From: Verrucomicrobiota bacterium | GTDB lineage: Bacteria; Verrucomicrobiota; Verrucomicrobiia; Chthoniobacterales; Terrimicrobiaceae | Direction: 5' to 3' | DNA length: 64,000 nt | Assembly: GCA_018970255.1 (NCBI GenBank) | Contig: JAGWWS010000006.1 | Coordinates: 20,076-84,075, forward strand | Shown: one piece after another, positions 1 through 8,331 of the stretch | How the letters are laid out: each line of letters opens with the position of its first letter | Position numbering within the stretch: position 1 is the first letter of the stretch | Notes under the pieces: model-generated | What the model was told of the DNA's origin: nothing | What the model saw: the letters and a program-made list of their open reading frames with translations, nothing else | The model's database searches: none | Program-made: the position numbers and the translations under genes

Positions 1-134
1 AATTCGATGTCCTTCGGGCGGCCGGCGGAAGGGAATGAGGCAAGCAGGCTCTGGCTGCCGAAAACCACGATTTGGTCCGTATCGGCATTGGCAGCCGCGG
101 CGCGGATGATGTGTTCGAGTTGGAGACGGGTCAT
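1..134 (-). CDS. Nucleotidyltransferase-like protein (DUF6036-type), N-terminal part only
   Basis: Only the first 44 codons are inside the window; the gene runs off the left edge. The visible N-terminus has a helix followed by IVVFGSQSLL, which resembles the GS motif opening of nucleotidyltransferase-fold proteins of the DUF6036/AbiEii-like kind. Its ATG overlaps the stop codon of the small upstream gene as ATGA, so the two are very probably translated together. The family function is poorly known; many members sit in toxin-antitoxin-like pairs. The assignment rests on a short motif and gene context, so the catalytic aspartates cannot be checked here. Confidence 0.55.
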   Translation of the reverse strand, partial: MTRLQLEHIIRAAAANADTDQIVVFGSQSLLASFPSAGRPKDIE

Positions 135-301
135 TTGTGGCGCAGGAGGATTTCGGTGCGCACGGCCGGGCCGGCCGTCGCAATCCAGCGGCGAAGCGTT
201 TCGCGCACCTTGGCGAGAAGCTGGGGGTTTTCCTGGATGCGCCTTGCGACTACGCGGTCCATTTCCAGGCTGCGCCTGTCGATATGCGAGTGCGCGTGCA
301 T
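131..301 (-). CDS. Small 56-aa partner protein upstream of the nucleotidyltransferase
   Basis: A short basic helical protein of 56 residues beginning MHAHSHIDRRSLEMD. It contains a central KVRETLRRWI segment and ends just after AVRTEILL. Small proteins of this look (a leading RRS..MD, a middle L.KVR.TL.RW) often precede DUF6036-like nucleotidyltransferases. The ATGA overlap with the next gene shows translational coupling. It could be an antitoxin-like or accessory subunit, but that is inference from arrangement only. The ATG at 301 was chosen because the conserved-looking part begins right after it; further in-frame upstream sequence runs under the divergent dehydrogenase gene. Confidence 0.55.
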   Translation of the reverse strand: MHAHSHIDRRSLEMDRVVARRIQENPQLLAKVRETLRRWIATAGPAVRTEILLRHK

Positions 302-421
302 GGCGAAAGGTTGCCGCCGTGTGTTTGGGCGGGCAAACGAAAACATTGTTCCCGAGAATTCGCACCTGCGGCACACCGGGCTTGGCTTGTTGCGGTGGCC
401 GGGTGTTATCTTGGGACAAGT

Positions 422-1300
422 ATGCCACAAAAAATATTGGTCACGGGTGCGAGCAGCGGGTTCGGGAAGTTGGCGGTTTCGCGTTTGCTGGGGCGCGGCC
501 ACAAGGTTGCGGCGGCCATGCGCGGGGTGGGCGGCAGGAACAGCGCGGCGGCCGGGGAACTCGCCGGCCAAGGTGCCTTGGTGGTGGAGATGGATGTGTG
601 CGACGGCGGCAGCGTGGACGCCGGCGTGGCGCGGGCGATCGAGGAATTTGGCGGGCTGGATGCCGTGGTGAACAATGCCGGGCAGGGGGTGGTCGGGGTG
701 CAGGAGTCGTTCACGCCCGAGGATTGGCAGCGGATTTTCGATGTGAACGTCTTCGGGGTGCAGCGGGTCGTCCGGGCGGTGCTGCCGCATATGCGCGGGA
801 AGAGGTCAGGTCTGCTTGTCCAGATTTCCAGTGTGCTCGGGCGGATCGCAGTGCCTTTTTATGGCCCTTACATCGCATCCAAATGGGCGCTCGAGGCGAT
901 GTCGGAGAACTACCGCGTGGAATTGTCGCGTTTCGGCGTGGATGTGGTGGTGGTCGAGCCTGGCGGGTTTTTGACGGCGTTCCTCGGCAACCTGATGCAG
1001 CCGGGCGACCACACCCGCGATGGTTCGCTCGCGGGGATGCCGCGCGAGGCCCGGGACTTTCTGCAAGGCTTCGAGCAGGCGCTGGCGGCAAACCCGGCGC
1101 AGGATCCCGGGAATGTGGCCGATGCGATCGTGGGCTTGATCGAGGCCCCGGCAGGCCAGAGGCCGTTCCGGACCATCGTCGACAAGATGGGCATGGGCGA
1201 CGCCATCCAGCCCTACAACGAACACTTTGAGAAAATCAGTTCGGACCTTTATTCGGCATTTGGAATCGGGCACCTGAGGCAACTCCAAACGCAGGCCTAG
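422..1300 (+). CDS. Short-chain dehydrogenase/reductase (SDR family oxidoreductase)
   Basis: A 292-residue classical SDR, expected to use NAD(P)(H) in the cytoplasm. The nucleotide-binding motif TGASSGFG is at residues 8-15, the NNAG motif at 84-87, and the catalytic triad is visible as S137, Y150 and K154 (YIASK). After the core comes a PGG..T segment and a variable substrate-binding C-terminus. The substrate cannot be told from sequence. The ATG at 422 was chosen because the Rossmann strand KILVTGAS starts directly after it; the frame is open further upstream but that stretch does not look like protein. It diverges from the small minus-strand pair. Confidence 0.9.
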   Translation: MPQKILVTGASSGFGKLAVSRLLGRGHKVAAAMRGVGGRNSAAAGELAGQGALVVEMDVCDGGSVDAGVARAIEEFGGLDAVVNNAGQGVVGVQESFTPEDWQRIFDVNVFGVQRVVRAVLPHMRGKRSGLLVQISSVLGRIAVPFYGPYIASKWALEAMSENYRVELSRFGVDVVVVEPGGFLTAFLGNLMQPGDHTRDGSLAGMPREARDFLQGFEQALAANPAQDPGNVADAIVGLIEAPAGQRPFRTIVDKMGMGDAIQPYNEHFEKISSDLYSAFGIGHLRQLQTQA

Positions 1301-1595
1301 CGGCGGGGGCTTGCGGTGCGGCGGGTTGCTATTGATTCAGGGGGCTTAAGCGCATTGACTTGCGAGCATGTAATTGCAGTGGTGAAGCAAGTGCCCATTG
1401 TTTTTGGCAGTATATTGATTAGCAGAACGAGCATGATCTCCATCTACTTTCGACCTTGATTCAACAGTGGTATCGTCCTTTATTAGCATGCTGGCTTTTT
1501 TCGAAGCAGGAGACACTTTTATCGCGGTTCGACTATTTGCTCGTATGAAGTTTTGTTTGACTCCGGGGCGCGGCGGGCTATCCCTAATCCCAGAC
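1301..1595. other. Non-coding gap before tRNA-Gly
   Basis: About 295 bases, visibly more AT-rich than the flanking genes. I see no convincing coding sequence. The only feature I can point to is a weak promoter-like pair just ahead of the tRNA. Confidence 0.5.
1557..1584 (+). promoter_or_regulatory. Possible sigma-70 type promoter for tRNA-Gly
   Basis: TTGACT at 1557-1562 is followed after 16 bases by TATCCC at 1579-1584, about 11 bases before the tRNA 5' end. The -35 is good and the -10 weak. The placement relative to a stable RNA gene is what makes it credible. Confidence 0.35.
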
Positions 1596-1671
<76 letters not shown>

Positions 1672-1754
1672 GTTTTTTTGGTCCATAGTTACCATTCTTC
1701 TCGGAACTCCGAGACCGTTTCTAAAAGAAGATGCTCATAGAAAAACCCAGTTCG

Positions 1755-2306
1755 ATGAAATTCGTTGCAAAGACGCTAGCTGCTTTGATGGGGTTTCTTA
1801 TGCTATTGGCTCCAGCGAATGCTCTGGAACCAATCGTTTTCGAAGTTGGGTCGTTTAGTTTTCAACGACCATCGGATTGGAAGTGGATTGTTCCATCGAG
1901 CTCGATGAGGAAGGCGCAGCTTGATTTTGAGGGCGCTGGTGGCGGGAAAGCCGAGACGACTTTTTTCCATTTCGGAGCCGGGCAGGGTGGGGGGATTGAG
2001 GCGAATGTGCAGAGGTGGTTTTCTCAGTTTCAAAATTCGGAAACCGGACGAATCGAGGAGGTGGTTGGAATAACACGGGTGGTTTTTGTCACGGCCAAAG
2101 GAACGTTTTTGAGCGGTATGCCTGGGACCACGCCCGTGCCTCTCGAAAATCATTCTCTCCGTGGGGCGATTCTTGAGGATGCAACAGGCGGTGATGTGTT
2201 CGTCAAAACGACCGGTCCAACCGAGGTTGTAGAAGCGGCTTCTCCGGCGTTCGATAAAATGGTTCGCGATGCGGCCCTAGGTTCGGCCGCGCAGGATGCC
2301 CGTTAA
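1755..2306 (+). CDS. Secreted protein of unknown function
   Basis: A 183-residue protein beginning with a clear signal peptide (MKFVAKTLAALMGFLMLLAP, cleavage likely after ANA). The mature part, starting LEPIVFEVG, looks like a small beta-rich domain with a W.W pair near its start; I do not recognise a family. The ATG at 1755 gives a normal signal peptide; an in-frame ATG at 1731 would add eight residues and cannot be excluded. The 3' end overlaps the start of the TlyA gene by 11 bases. Codon use is less GC-biased than in the neighbouring ribosomal genes. Confidence 0.7.
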   Translation: MKFVAKTLAALMGFLMLLAPANALEPIVFEVGSFSFQRPSDWKWIVPSSSMRKAQLDFEGAGGGKAETTFFHFGAGQGGGIEANVQRWFSQFQNSETGRIEEVVGITRVVFVTAKGTFLSGMPGTTPVPLENHSLRGAILEDATGGDVFVKTTGPTEVVEAASPAFDKMVRDAALGSAAQDAR

Positions 2307-3036
2307 AAAACAGCGAATCGACTTGCTCTTGGCGTCGCGGGGTTTTTTTGAGAATTCCGCTTTAGCGGCCCGCGCTGTCATGGCCGGTAAAGTTCGTGTG
2401 GAAGATCGCTGTGTGGACAAGCCGGGAACACTCGTTTCCGAGGAGGCGGCGCTCATGGTGGATGTGCCGGCGAAGTTTGCGAGTCGAGGTGGGCTGAAAC
2501 TGGAGGCGGCGTTGGATCGCTTTGGCGTTTCGCCCGATGGCAGGGTCTGCCTCGATATCGGGGCCTCCACCGGCGGGTTCACCGATTGTCTTTTGCAGAG
2601 GGGGGCGATGTTCGTGCACGCGGTCGATGTGGGGAAGGGATTGCTGGATTGGCGACTGAGGAACGATGCGCGCGTGCGCAGTCATGAGGGAGTGAATGCC
2701 CGCTTCCTCGAAGGCTCTCCTTTCGACCCCGTGCCTCAGATGGCCGTGGGTGATGTCAGTTTCATTTCGCTAACGCAAATTCTGCCGCCGGTTTTTGAAA
2801 TTTTACCCGCAGGGTCGGACTTGGTTTTTCTTATCAAACCTCAGTTCGAAGCGCCCAAGAATGCCGAAATGCCGGGCGGTGTCGTGCGAGATCCGGAGCT
2901 GCGAAAATCTTGCGTCCAGAAAATCCGCCGCTGTGTGGAATCTCTCGGCCATCAATGGATCGATGAGATGGAGTCTCCCGTGCCTGGCCGCGACGGGAAC
3001 ATCGAGCACTTGGCTCACCTGCGGTCGCGCGATTGA
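2296..3036 (+). CDS. tlyA: TlyA family rRNA (cytidine-2'-O)-methyltransferase
   Basis: A 246-residue protein with an N-terminal S4-type RNA-binding domain (about residues 6-60) and an FtsJ-like methyltransferase domain. The linker motif SRGGLKLEAALD is at 63-74 and the SAM-binding motif DIGASTGGFTD at 87-97. DVSFISL and KPQFEA, typical of TlyA, follow. Family members 2'-O-methylate cytidines of 16S and/or 23S rRNA; older annotations call them hemolysin A. Length matches the family. It overlaps the secreted protein gene upstream and converges with the response regulator gene. Confidence 0.92.
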   Translation: MPVKKQRIDLLLASRGFFENSALAARAVMAGKVRVEDRCVDKPGTLVSEEAALMVDVPAKFASRGGLKLEAALDRFGVSPDGRVCLDIGASTGGFTDCLLQRGAMFVHAVDVGKGLLDWRLRNDARVRSHEGVNARFLEGSPFDPVPQMAVGDVSFISLTQILPPVFEILPAGSDLVFLIKPQFEAPKNAEMPGGVVRDPELRKSCVQKIRRCVESLGHQWIDEMESPVPGRDGNIEHLAHLRSRD

Positions 3037-3040
3037 AAAA

Positions 3041-3667
3041 TCAGACGGCAGGTTTGCAGGTCAATCCCAACCGCTCTGCGAACAAGACAAGCTGGGCCAG
3101 AGATTCGGCTCCCATTTTCTCCATCACGCGGCCGCGGTGAACTTTGATCGTCTGTTCCACCACGCCGAGCATTTCGGCGATCCGTTTGTTCGGCAATCCA
3201 CCGACCACATGCTCCATGACTTCACGCTCGCGGCGGGAGAGTGCCTCGTGTCGTTCCCTCAGAGTATTCAGGACCGCCTGCTCGGCAAACAAGCGGCGGG
3301 ATTTTTCGATTCCATTTTTAATACAGGAGATCAGTTCGGTGTCTTTTGCCGGCTTGGTAAGGAAGTCAGTCGCACCCTCTTTGATTGCGCGGACACCCAT
3401 GGGAATATCGCCGTGTGCCGTAAGAAAAATGACCGACAAAACGCACTCGCGGCCGAGCAGTTCGCGGTGAAGCTCGGTTCCCGCCATTCCGGGCATGGAC
3501 TCGTCCAGAACGATGCACCCGGGACGGTCGATTTTGCCTTTCTTCAGAAAGTCTTCCGCACTGCCGTAGGTTTTCACATCGAATCCCTCGGAGCGCAGAA
3601 GTCGGGACAAGGCTTTCAATAGAGCGGGCTCGTCATCGACGAGGTGGATGGATTCGTGTTCTTTCAT
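3041..3667 (-). CDS. FixJ/NarL-type response regulator
   Basis: A 208-residue two-domain regulator. The receiver domain shows the acidic pair D11/D12, phospho-acceptor D55 (IVLDESMPG), T83 and K105 (LTKP). A LuxR-type helix-turn-helix lies at about 145-205 (LSRREREVMEHVVGG, then NKRIAEMLGV and TIKVHRGRV). The order and spacing are those of the FixJ/TodT group. The start at 3667 overlaps the kinase stop as ATGA, so kinase and regulator are made together. Target genes are unknown. Confidence 0.93.
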   Translation of the reverse strand: MKEHESIHLVDDEPALLKALSRLLRSEGFDVKTYGSAEDFLKKGKIDRPGCIVLDESMPGMAGTELHRELLGRECVLSVIFLTAHGDIPMGVRAIKEGATDFLTKPAKDTELISCIKNGIEKSRRLFAEQAVLNTLRERHEALSRREREVMEHVVGGLPNKRIAEMLGVVEQTIKVHRGRVMEKMGAESLAQLVLFAERLGLTCKPAV

Positions 3668-5484
3668 GGTTTTCCTGAGTTGAGAGGGATGCTGAAATGG
3701 AATGTGGCGCCCCTGCCTTTGTTTGGCAGAGCCCAAATCCTACCGCCGTGAGCGTGCACGATGGAACGGCAAATTTTCAAACCCAGCCCGAGTCCATTTG
3801 GTTTCGTGGTGCGGAAGGCGTCAAAAATTTCCGCGGAGTTCTCCGGTAGGCCGCAACCGTTGTCCCGAATGGAAAAAACGATGTCCTGGTTTTCAACAGT
3901 GCATGAGATGGAAATCCTGCGGGGCTGCGGCGAATCTTTTCCGAATGCTTCGCACGCGTTTTTGAGGATGTTCAACAGGACTTGCTCCAAAGGAATTCGG
4001 TCTCCTTGGAAGACCGGCAAGCGCTTTGGAATGCTGACGGTGACTTGAGCCTCTGCCGAATCCAGATCGGGTTTTGCGAGGCCCAGAACTTTTTCGACCA
4101 ATTCGGCGGCTACGATTGGTTCGAGCTCTGGTGGTCCCTGGCGCAGGATCGCTCGCAAACGCCGGATCACATTGGCCGCACGCACATCCGCATCGATGAT
4201 GTCTTGCACGATTTCCCTGACCTCGTCCATGTCGCCGGATCCGGACGCCAGCATTCGCTGGGCGGCTTCGGCATTGCTCAAAATGATTGCCAGAGGCTGG
4301 TTGATTTCGTGGGCGAGCGAACTGGAAAGCTCGCTCACCGCGACTGCTCTCGAGAGGCGGGCGAGTTCCTCCCTCTGGCGTGAAGCCTCGGCCGCCAGGC
4401 GGTGTTGGGTTCCGACATCCACTCCCACCACGACCGCGTGGGGAGTCGCATCGATCTCCACCTTGGCCGCGATGAATAAAAATCGCCGGGCGGTTCCATC
4501 GGGAAAGGGCAGGTCGATCTCGAACTCACTGCGGCCATCTTGAAATGCAGCGTGCCAGGCAGCTTCGGCTTTTTTCCGATCCTCTTTTGCAAAAATGTCC
4601 CAAAAGAATCGCCCCTCACTTCCGGAGGCATGCCCGGGCGCACCGCCAACACTGTTCCAGCGGAGAATTTTTCCTTCCTGGGAGTGGAGCTGGATCACTC
4701 CCGGCGCGTTGTTGAAAACGGCGTCCGAGAGGTCCCGTTCGCGGCGGAGTTCGCGTTCGCGGATTTGAAGCGTCCTTGTAAGCTTGGCCGCGCGCAGAAC
4801 ATCGCTGCTCAACTCGAACGACATCACTCCCAGAATCGCCGTAAAAAACAGACTCGCCGCGATCGGCATTTCCAAAAAGCCCCAGAGGACGAGGATCATT
4901 TGGGCGGAAAGCGAGAGAACGAAAAAGACCGACCCCAATCCGATCCGGAGTGCGCGATTTCCCGCACCTCGATTGTAGGCGCGCAGAGTGGTGTCAACCA
5001 GATAAGCGGCCAGAACGAGCAGGCTGATTTGACTGAAAAGCACGGTCGGATTTGGAACTCCCTCCACAAGCGCGACCGTTTCGCCGAGAAAATCGACGGT
5101 GCGGAGAGTTTCAATCGAGAGGTAGTAAACGGACGGGCTGACAGAAAAGTTGATGATCAATCCGAGCGTTCGCAGCGCGATCACCAGGATTTCCAGCCAA
5201 GCCCGTCCGGCGCGAAGGTAGAAATGAATGAAGCCGACCAGTGCCACAGTGACCAGCCAGCGGCTGAAGTTATACCATTGAAGAAGGCCGGTGAATCGAT
5301 CCAGCGTGCCTGGAAACATCATTAGCAATTCGCAAGCGGCCATGCCGGCGGTAGCCAAAGCAACGATACTGAACATCAAATTCGCGAGGGATTCGCGTTG
5401 CCGCACCCAGGCGATCAGATGCACTGCCGCGAGAGCCAGACAGGCTCCTGCGACCAAAGACCAAATGACCACGACCCAGTTCAT
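3664..5484 (-). CDS. Membrane sensor histidine kinase with 7-TM sensor and PAS domain
   Basis: A 606-residue protein. The first about 235 residues contain roughly seven hydrophobic segments, like the 7TM sensor of histidine kinases. A coiled linker (RERELRRERDLS) and a PAS-like domain (about 250-370) follow. The dimerisation/phosphotransfer helix has LAHEINQPL with H392, then an N box (ILKNACEAF), DNGCGLP and GLGLGL. The HEINQPL form is typical of FixL/TodS-like kinases paired with FixJ-type regulators, as here. The signal sensed is not evident. It lies downstream of yebC and the zincin gene on the same strand. Confidence 0.92.
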   Translation of the reverse strand: MNWVVVIWSLVAGACLALAAVHLIAWVRQRESLANLMFSIVALATAGMAACELLMMFPGTLDRFTGLLQWYNFSRWLVTVALVGFIHFYLRAGRAWLEILVIALRTLGLIINFSVSPSVYYLSIETLRTVDFLGETVALVEGVPNPTVLFSQISLLVLAAYLVDTTLRAYNRGAGNRALRIGLGSVFFVLSLSAQMILVLWGFLEMPIAASLFFTAILGVMSFELSSDVLRAAKLTRTLQIRERELRRERDLSDAVFNNAPGVIQLHSQEGKILRWNSVGGAPGHASGSEGRFFWDIFAKEDRKKAEAAWHAAFQDGRSEFEIDLPFPDGTARRFLFIAAKVEIDATPHAVVVGVDVGTQHRLAAEASRQREELARLSRAVAVSELSSSLAHEINQPLAIILSNAEAAQRMLASGSGDMDEVREIVQDIIDADVRAANVIRRLRAILRQGPPELEPIVAAELVEKVLGLAKPDLDSAEAQVTVSIPKRLPVFQGDRIPLEQVLLNILKNACEAFGKDSPQPRRISISCTVENQDIVFSIRDNGCGLPENSAEIFDAFRTTKPNGLGLGLKICRSIVHAHGGRIWALPNKGRGATFHFSIPLNSGKP

Positions 5485-5540
5485 CGAGCAGCAATCAACG
5501 TAAATCTGAGCTGAAGCGCTGAGAAACAGATTCGCACATT

Positions 5541-5927
5541 TTATTCCAATCCCCGCAGCTCGAGATCGTCCTCGTCCAAACCAAGGAAGTGACCGAGTTC
5601 ATGGAAGAAGGTGACGCGCACTTCTTCCCGGAATTCGCCTTCGTCTGCATCGCACATTTCCCAAATATTCCCGAGCCAGATGGTGATGGTCGGAACCAGA
5701 GGGCTTTCCGAATCGCGCATATCCGGCCCGTCAAAAAGGCCGAGTTGGTCGTCCTTGACTCCCGTTGCCAGATGCTCCTCGGACGGGAATTCTTCCAAAA
5801 CAACCGTGACTCGCTTGAGCCGCTCCCGCAGTTCGTCGGGAAGGTCGGCTTTTGCCAATGAGATTTCTTGATCGGCGATTTTCAGTAGGTGCTGAAACGG
5901 CGCGTTGATATTGCCGTCAAACTTCAT
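5541..5927 (-). CDS. Zincin-like metallopeptidase family protein
   Basis: A 128-residue cytoplasmic protein with HELGHFLGLDEDD at 109-121, the HExxHxxGxxD signature of the small zincin-like metallopeptidase family (PF06262 type). H109, E110 and H113 would form the zinc site. Proteolytic activity has not been firmly shown for most of the family. The ATG at 5927 overlaps the end of yebC by 11 bases, suggesting coupling. A longer N-terminus is possible but adds nothing family-like. Confidence 0.85.
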   Translation of the reverse strand: MKFDGNINAPFQHLLKIADQEISLAKADLPDELRERLKRVTVVLEEFPSEEHLATGVKDDQLGLFDGPDMRDSESPLVPTITIWLGNIWEMCDADEGEFREEVRVTFFHELGHFLGLDEDDLELRGLE

Positions 5928-6639
5928 GGTTGCAGTGCACGGCGAGAACATCGTCGAGCTCCTCCAGCGCGTCGCAGAGTTCCTCCACCCGCACGGCGGT
6001 TTCAGTGTCCACTGCTACGAAAGTTTGCGGTTCGTAAGTGAGCTTGCCTGATTTGGCTTGGAATCCGGCTGATCGGAGCGCGTCGAGTGTTGCGCCGAGT
6101 TTTTCCGGTGGCGTGCTGATCAGAAAGGCGGCCTCGTCTCGAATACAATCACCCGCACCAGCCTCCAGCAGCACTTCGAGCAAGCGGTCCTCTTCGCTCG
6201 CGGGTGCATCCACATCGATCGTTCCGATGCGCTGAAAAAGGTAGGCCGTGCTTCCCGAAGAAGCGAGGTTGCCGCCATGGTCTCCAAAGATTCTTCGCAG
6301 ATCCGGAGCCGTCCGGTTTTTGTTGTCCGTTGCGGCTTCTACCAGCAGGGCAACCCCGCCCGGACCGTATCCTTCGTAAACGCATTCCTCCACTGCGGCG
6401 CCGGAACCACTTTCGCCGCTCCCCTTGCGGATCGCGCGGTCGATATTGTCGTTCGGCATATTTTCGGACCTCGCCGCTTGAATCGCCGCGCGCAGGCGCG
6501 GATTCAATGAAGGTTCCGCCCCGCCGAGCCTCACCGCCACGGCGATTTCCTTTGCGAATCGGGAAAAAACCTTGCCCTTCTTTGCATCAATCACCGCCTT
6601 GAGGCGTTTCACTTTCGACCACTTGTTGTGACCAGCCAT
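5917..6639 (-). CDS. yebC: YebC/PmpR family protein
   Basis: A 240-residue protein beginning MAGHNKWSKVKRLK, the family hallmark, with KKGKVFSRFAKEI and the GGNLASSGSTAYLF segment of the central domain. Length is normal. The family was long annotated as DNA-binding transcriptional regulators, and members have more recently been linked to relief of ribosome stalling at proline-rich stretches. That would suit this genome, which encodes very proline-rich proteins, but the link is inference. It heads a minus-strand run with the zincin and two-component genes. Confidence 0.95.
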   Translation of the reverse strand: MAGHNKWSKVKRLKAVIDAKKGKVFSRFAKEIAVAVRLGGAEPSLNPRLRAAIQAARSENMPNDNIDRAIRKGSGESGSGAAVEECVYEGYGPGGVALLVEAATDNKNRTAPDLRRIFGDHGGNLASSGSTAYLFQRIGTIDVDAPASEEDRLLEVLLEAGAGDCIRDEAAFLISTPPEKLGATLDALRSAGFQAKSGKLTYEPQTFVAVDTETAVRVEELCDALEELDDVLAVHCNHEV

Positions 6640-6704
6640 TACGCTGATTCAAAGTCTCCGGCAGGAAATTTCGAGGCAGAAATCACCGAAAGCGCTGAGG
6701 AGAG

Positions 6705-6779
6705 TGGTGCGCGATGCAGGGTTCGAACCTGCGACTTCTTGCGTGTGAAGCAAGCGCTCTACCACTGAGCTAATCGCGC
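6705..6779 (-). tRNA. tRNA-Val (anticodon CAC), CCA encoded
   Basis: Read on the minus strand, the acceptor stem GCGCGAT pairs with ATCGCGC, the D arm is TAGCTCAGTGGTAGAGC, the anticodon loop is TTCACAC giving CAC, and the T arm has AGGTTCGAACCCT. Discriminator A precedes an encoded CCA (plus-strand TGG at 6705-6707). CAC reads the valine codon GUG. It lies between yebC and the divergent rplA operon, where secE-nusG-rplK would be expected in many genomes. Confidence 0.95.
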
Positions 6780-6863
6780 GTTTTGGCCGGTAGGCCGAGA
6801 CTAGAGGCACTAAAATACGCGTCCCTCGCTCGCGCAATATCAAAAGCGTTTCGGAAAATGTTG

Positions 6864-6891
6864 TTGACCCGCCGAGCTGCAAATGTAGGCT
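6864..6891 (+). promoter_or_regulatory. Possible promoter of the rplA-rplJ-rplL-rpoBC operon
   Basis: TTGACC at 6864-6869 and TAGGCT at 6886-6891 with a 16-base spacer. The -10 matches the consensus at only three positions but is preceded by TG. It sits about 65 bases ahead of rplA in the only gap able to hold the operon promoter. Confidence 0.3.
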
Positions 6892-6958
6892 CCATTCTCC
6901 CGCAAGGGAAAACCAATAGCAGGAGACCCCACAAGGTCGCCCGAACTGCAAAAATTCC

Positions 6959-7660
6959 ATGCAAAAAAACCGAAGCAAACGCTACCGCGAGGCGGCGTCC
7001 AAAATTGATGCGGCGAAAAAATACGCCCTCGCCGACGCCGTCCAAGTCCTCAAGTCCACTCCTCCGGTCAAGTTCGACCAAACTGTGACGCTGTCTTTCA
7101 AACTCGGCGTCGATCCCAAGCAAAGCGACCAGATGGTCCGCGGCACATGCCCCCTCCCGCACGGCAGCGGCAAGAATGTGCGCGTCCTCGTTTTCGCGAC
7201 CGGCCAGGCAGCGGAAGCCGCTAAGGAAGCCGGTGCGGAAATCGTCGGGTTCGAAGACCTCATCAAGAAGGTCACCGGCGGCTTCGCTGACTTCGATGTT
7301 GCCGTGGCCACACCGGCCGCGATGGCGGAAGTCCGTAAGCTTGGCAAAGTCCTCGGGCCGCGCGGGCTCATGCCGAACCCCAAGACCGGCACCGTCACCG
7401 ACGACACCGCCAAGGCCGTCAAGGAAGTGAAGGCCGGGCGCGTGGAGTTCAAACTCGACAAAAACGGCAATGTCGCCGTCCCCGTCGGGAAATTTTCCTT
7501 CAACGAAACCTCGCTCGTCGAGAACGGCAGTGCCGTGATCGACGCCGTGGTCAAGGCCCGCCCCGCCACGGCGAAGGGAGCCTTCGTCAACGCCATCACG
7601 CTGAGCGCGACCATGTCCCCCGGGCTTTCGGTCGATCCCTCGCCGTTCCTGAAAAACTAA
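6959..7660 (+). CDS. rplA: 50S ribosomal protein L1
   Basis: A 233-residue L1 of normal length, with the conserved GPRGLMPNPKTGTVT segment near residue 140 and the C-terminal LSATMSPGLSVD. L1 binds 23S rRNA at the mobile stalk of the E site and in many bacteria represses its own operon. It is the first gene of rplA-rplJ-rplL-rpoB-rpoC here. rplK, which normally precedes it, is absent from this locus. No strong Shine-Dalgarno is visible immediately before the ATG. Confidence 0.97.
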   Translation: MQKNRSKRYREAASKIDAAKKYALADAVQVLKSTPPVKFDQTVTLSFKLGVDPKQSDQMVRGTCPLPHGSGKNVRVLVFATGQAAEAAKEAGAEIVGFEDLIKKVTGGFADFDVAVATPAAMAEVRKLGKVLGPRGLMPNPKTGTVTDDTAKAVKEVKAGRVEFKLDKNGNVAVPVGKFSFNETSLVENGSAVIDAVVKARPATAKGAFVNAITLSATMSPGLSVDPSPFLKN

Positions 7661-7672
7661 GACGCCCGAACC

Positions 7673-8191
7673 ATGAGACCAGAGAAAACCATTATCGTTG
7701 AAGACATCCGCGGGAAGCTCAAAGCCTCGCCCTACCTCCTCATCGTCGACTATTCGGGAATGAAGGTTCCCCATTTCGAAACGCTCCGCACCCGCCTCGG
7801 CGAAGCGGGCGCAAAGATGAATGTCGTCCGCAACACCTTCCTCCGCATTGCCGCGAAGGACCTCTCGATGCCCGAACTCTCCGACTCCCTCAGCGGGCAG
7901 ACGGCCATGGTCACGGGCGAGACCGACATTTGCGCCGCCGCGAAAATCCTTAAATCCTTCGCCGCCGAATTCCAGAAGCCCAGCGTGCGCGCCGGGGTCC
8001 TCGACAACGCCCCGCTCACGGCCAAGCAGGTCGCCGACCTCGCCGACCTCCCGAGCAAGGATGTGCTCCGCGCCAAGCTCCTCGGGCTCCTGCAGACTCC
8101 CGCGAGCCAGCTCGTCCGGCTCCTCAACGAACCCGCCGCCAGCCTCGCCCGCGTCCTCAAAGCCAAAGGCGACGCCCTCGGCGCGGCCTGA
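7673..8191 (+). CDS. rplJ: 50S ribosomal protein L10
   Basis: A 172-residue L10. It opens MRPEKTIIVEDIRGKL and carries the rRNA-binding segment VDYSGMKV and the C-terminal helix that anchors L7/L12 dimers. It starts 12 bases after rplA. In other bacteria the L10-L12 complex represses this operon by binding the rplJ leader; no leader of that kind fits in the 12-base gap, so any such control would act elsewhere. Confidence 0.96.
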   Translation: MRPEKTIIVEDIRGKLKASPYLLIVDYSGMKVPHFETLRTRLGEAGAKMNVVRNTFLRIAAKDLSMPELSDSLSGQTAMVTGETDICAAAKILKSFAAEFQKPSVRAGVLDNAPLTAKQVADLADLPSKDVLRAKLLGLLQTPASQLVRLLNEPAASLARVLKAKGDALGAA

Positions 8192-8287
8192 CCAATCACG
8201 CCTGCGGGGTCAGCCGGCCCCGTTGGCGCCAACCAACACAAAAACACAACCGGTTCCTTGCCGGCCCGGCGGCTGCCAGGCTCAAAT

Positions 8288-8305
8288 GCCCCGATGCTTC
8301 GGGGC
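8288..8305 (+). promoter_or_regulatory. Stem-loop in the rplJ-rplL spacer
   Basis: GCCCCGA (8288-8294) pairs with TCGGGGC (8299-8305) around a four-base loop. It lies 26 bases before the rplL start in a 140-base spacer that is otherwise non-coding. It has no T-run, so it looks more like an RNA processing or translation-control element than a terminator. Confidence 0.4.
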
Positions 8306-8331
8306 GCGGCGATACCAAACACTGAAAACAT

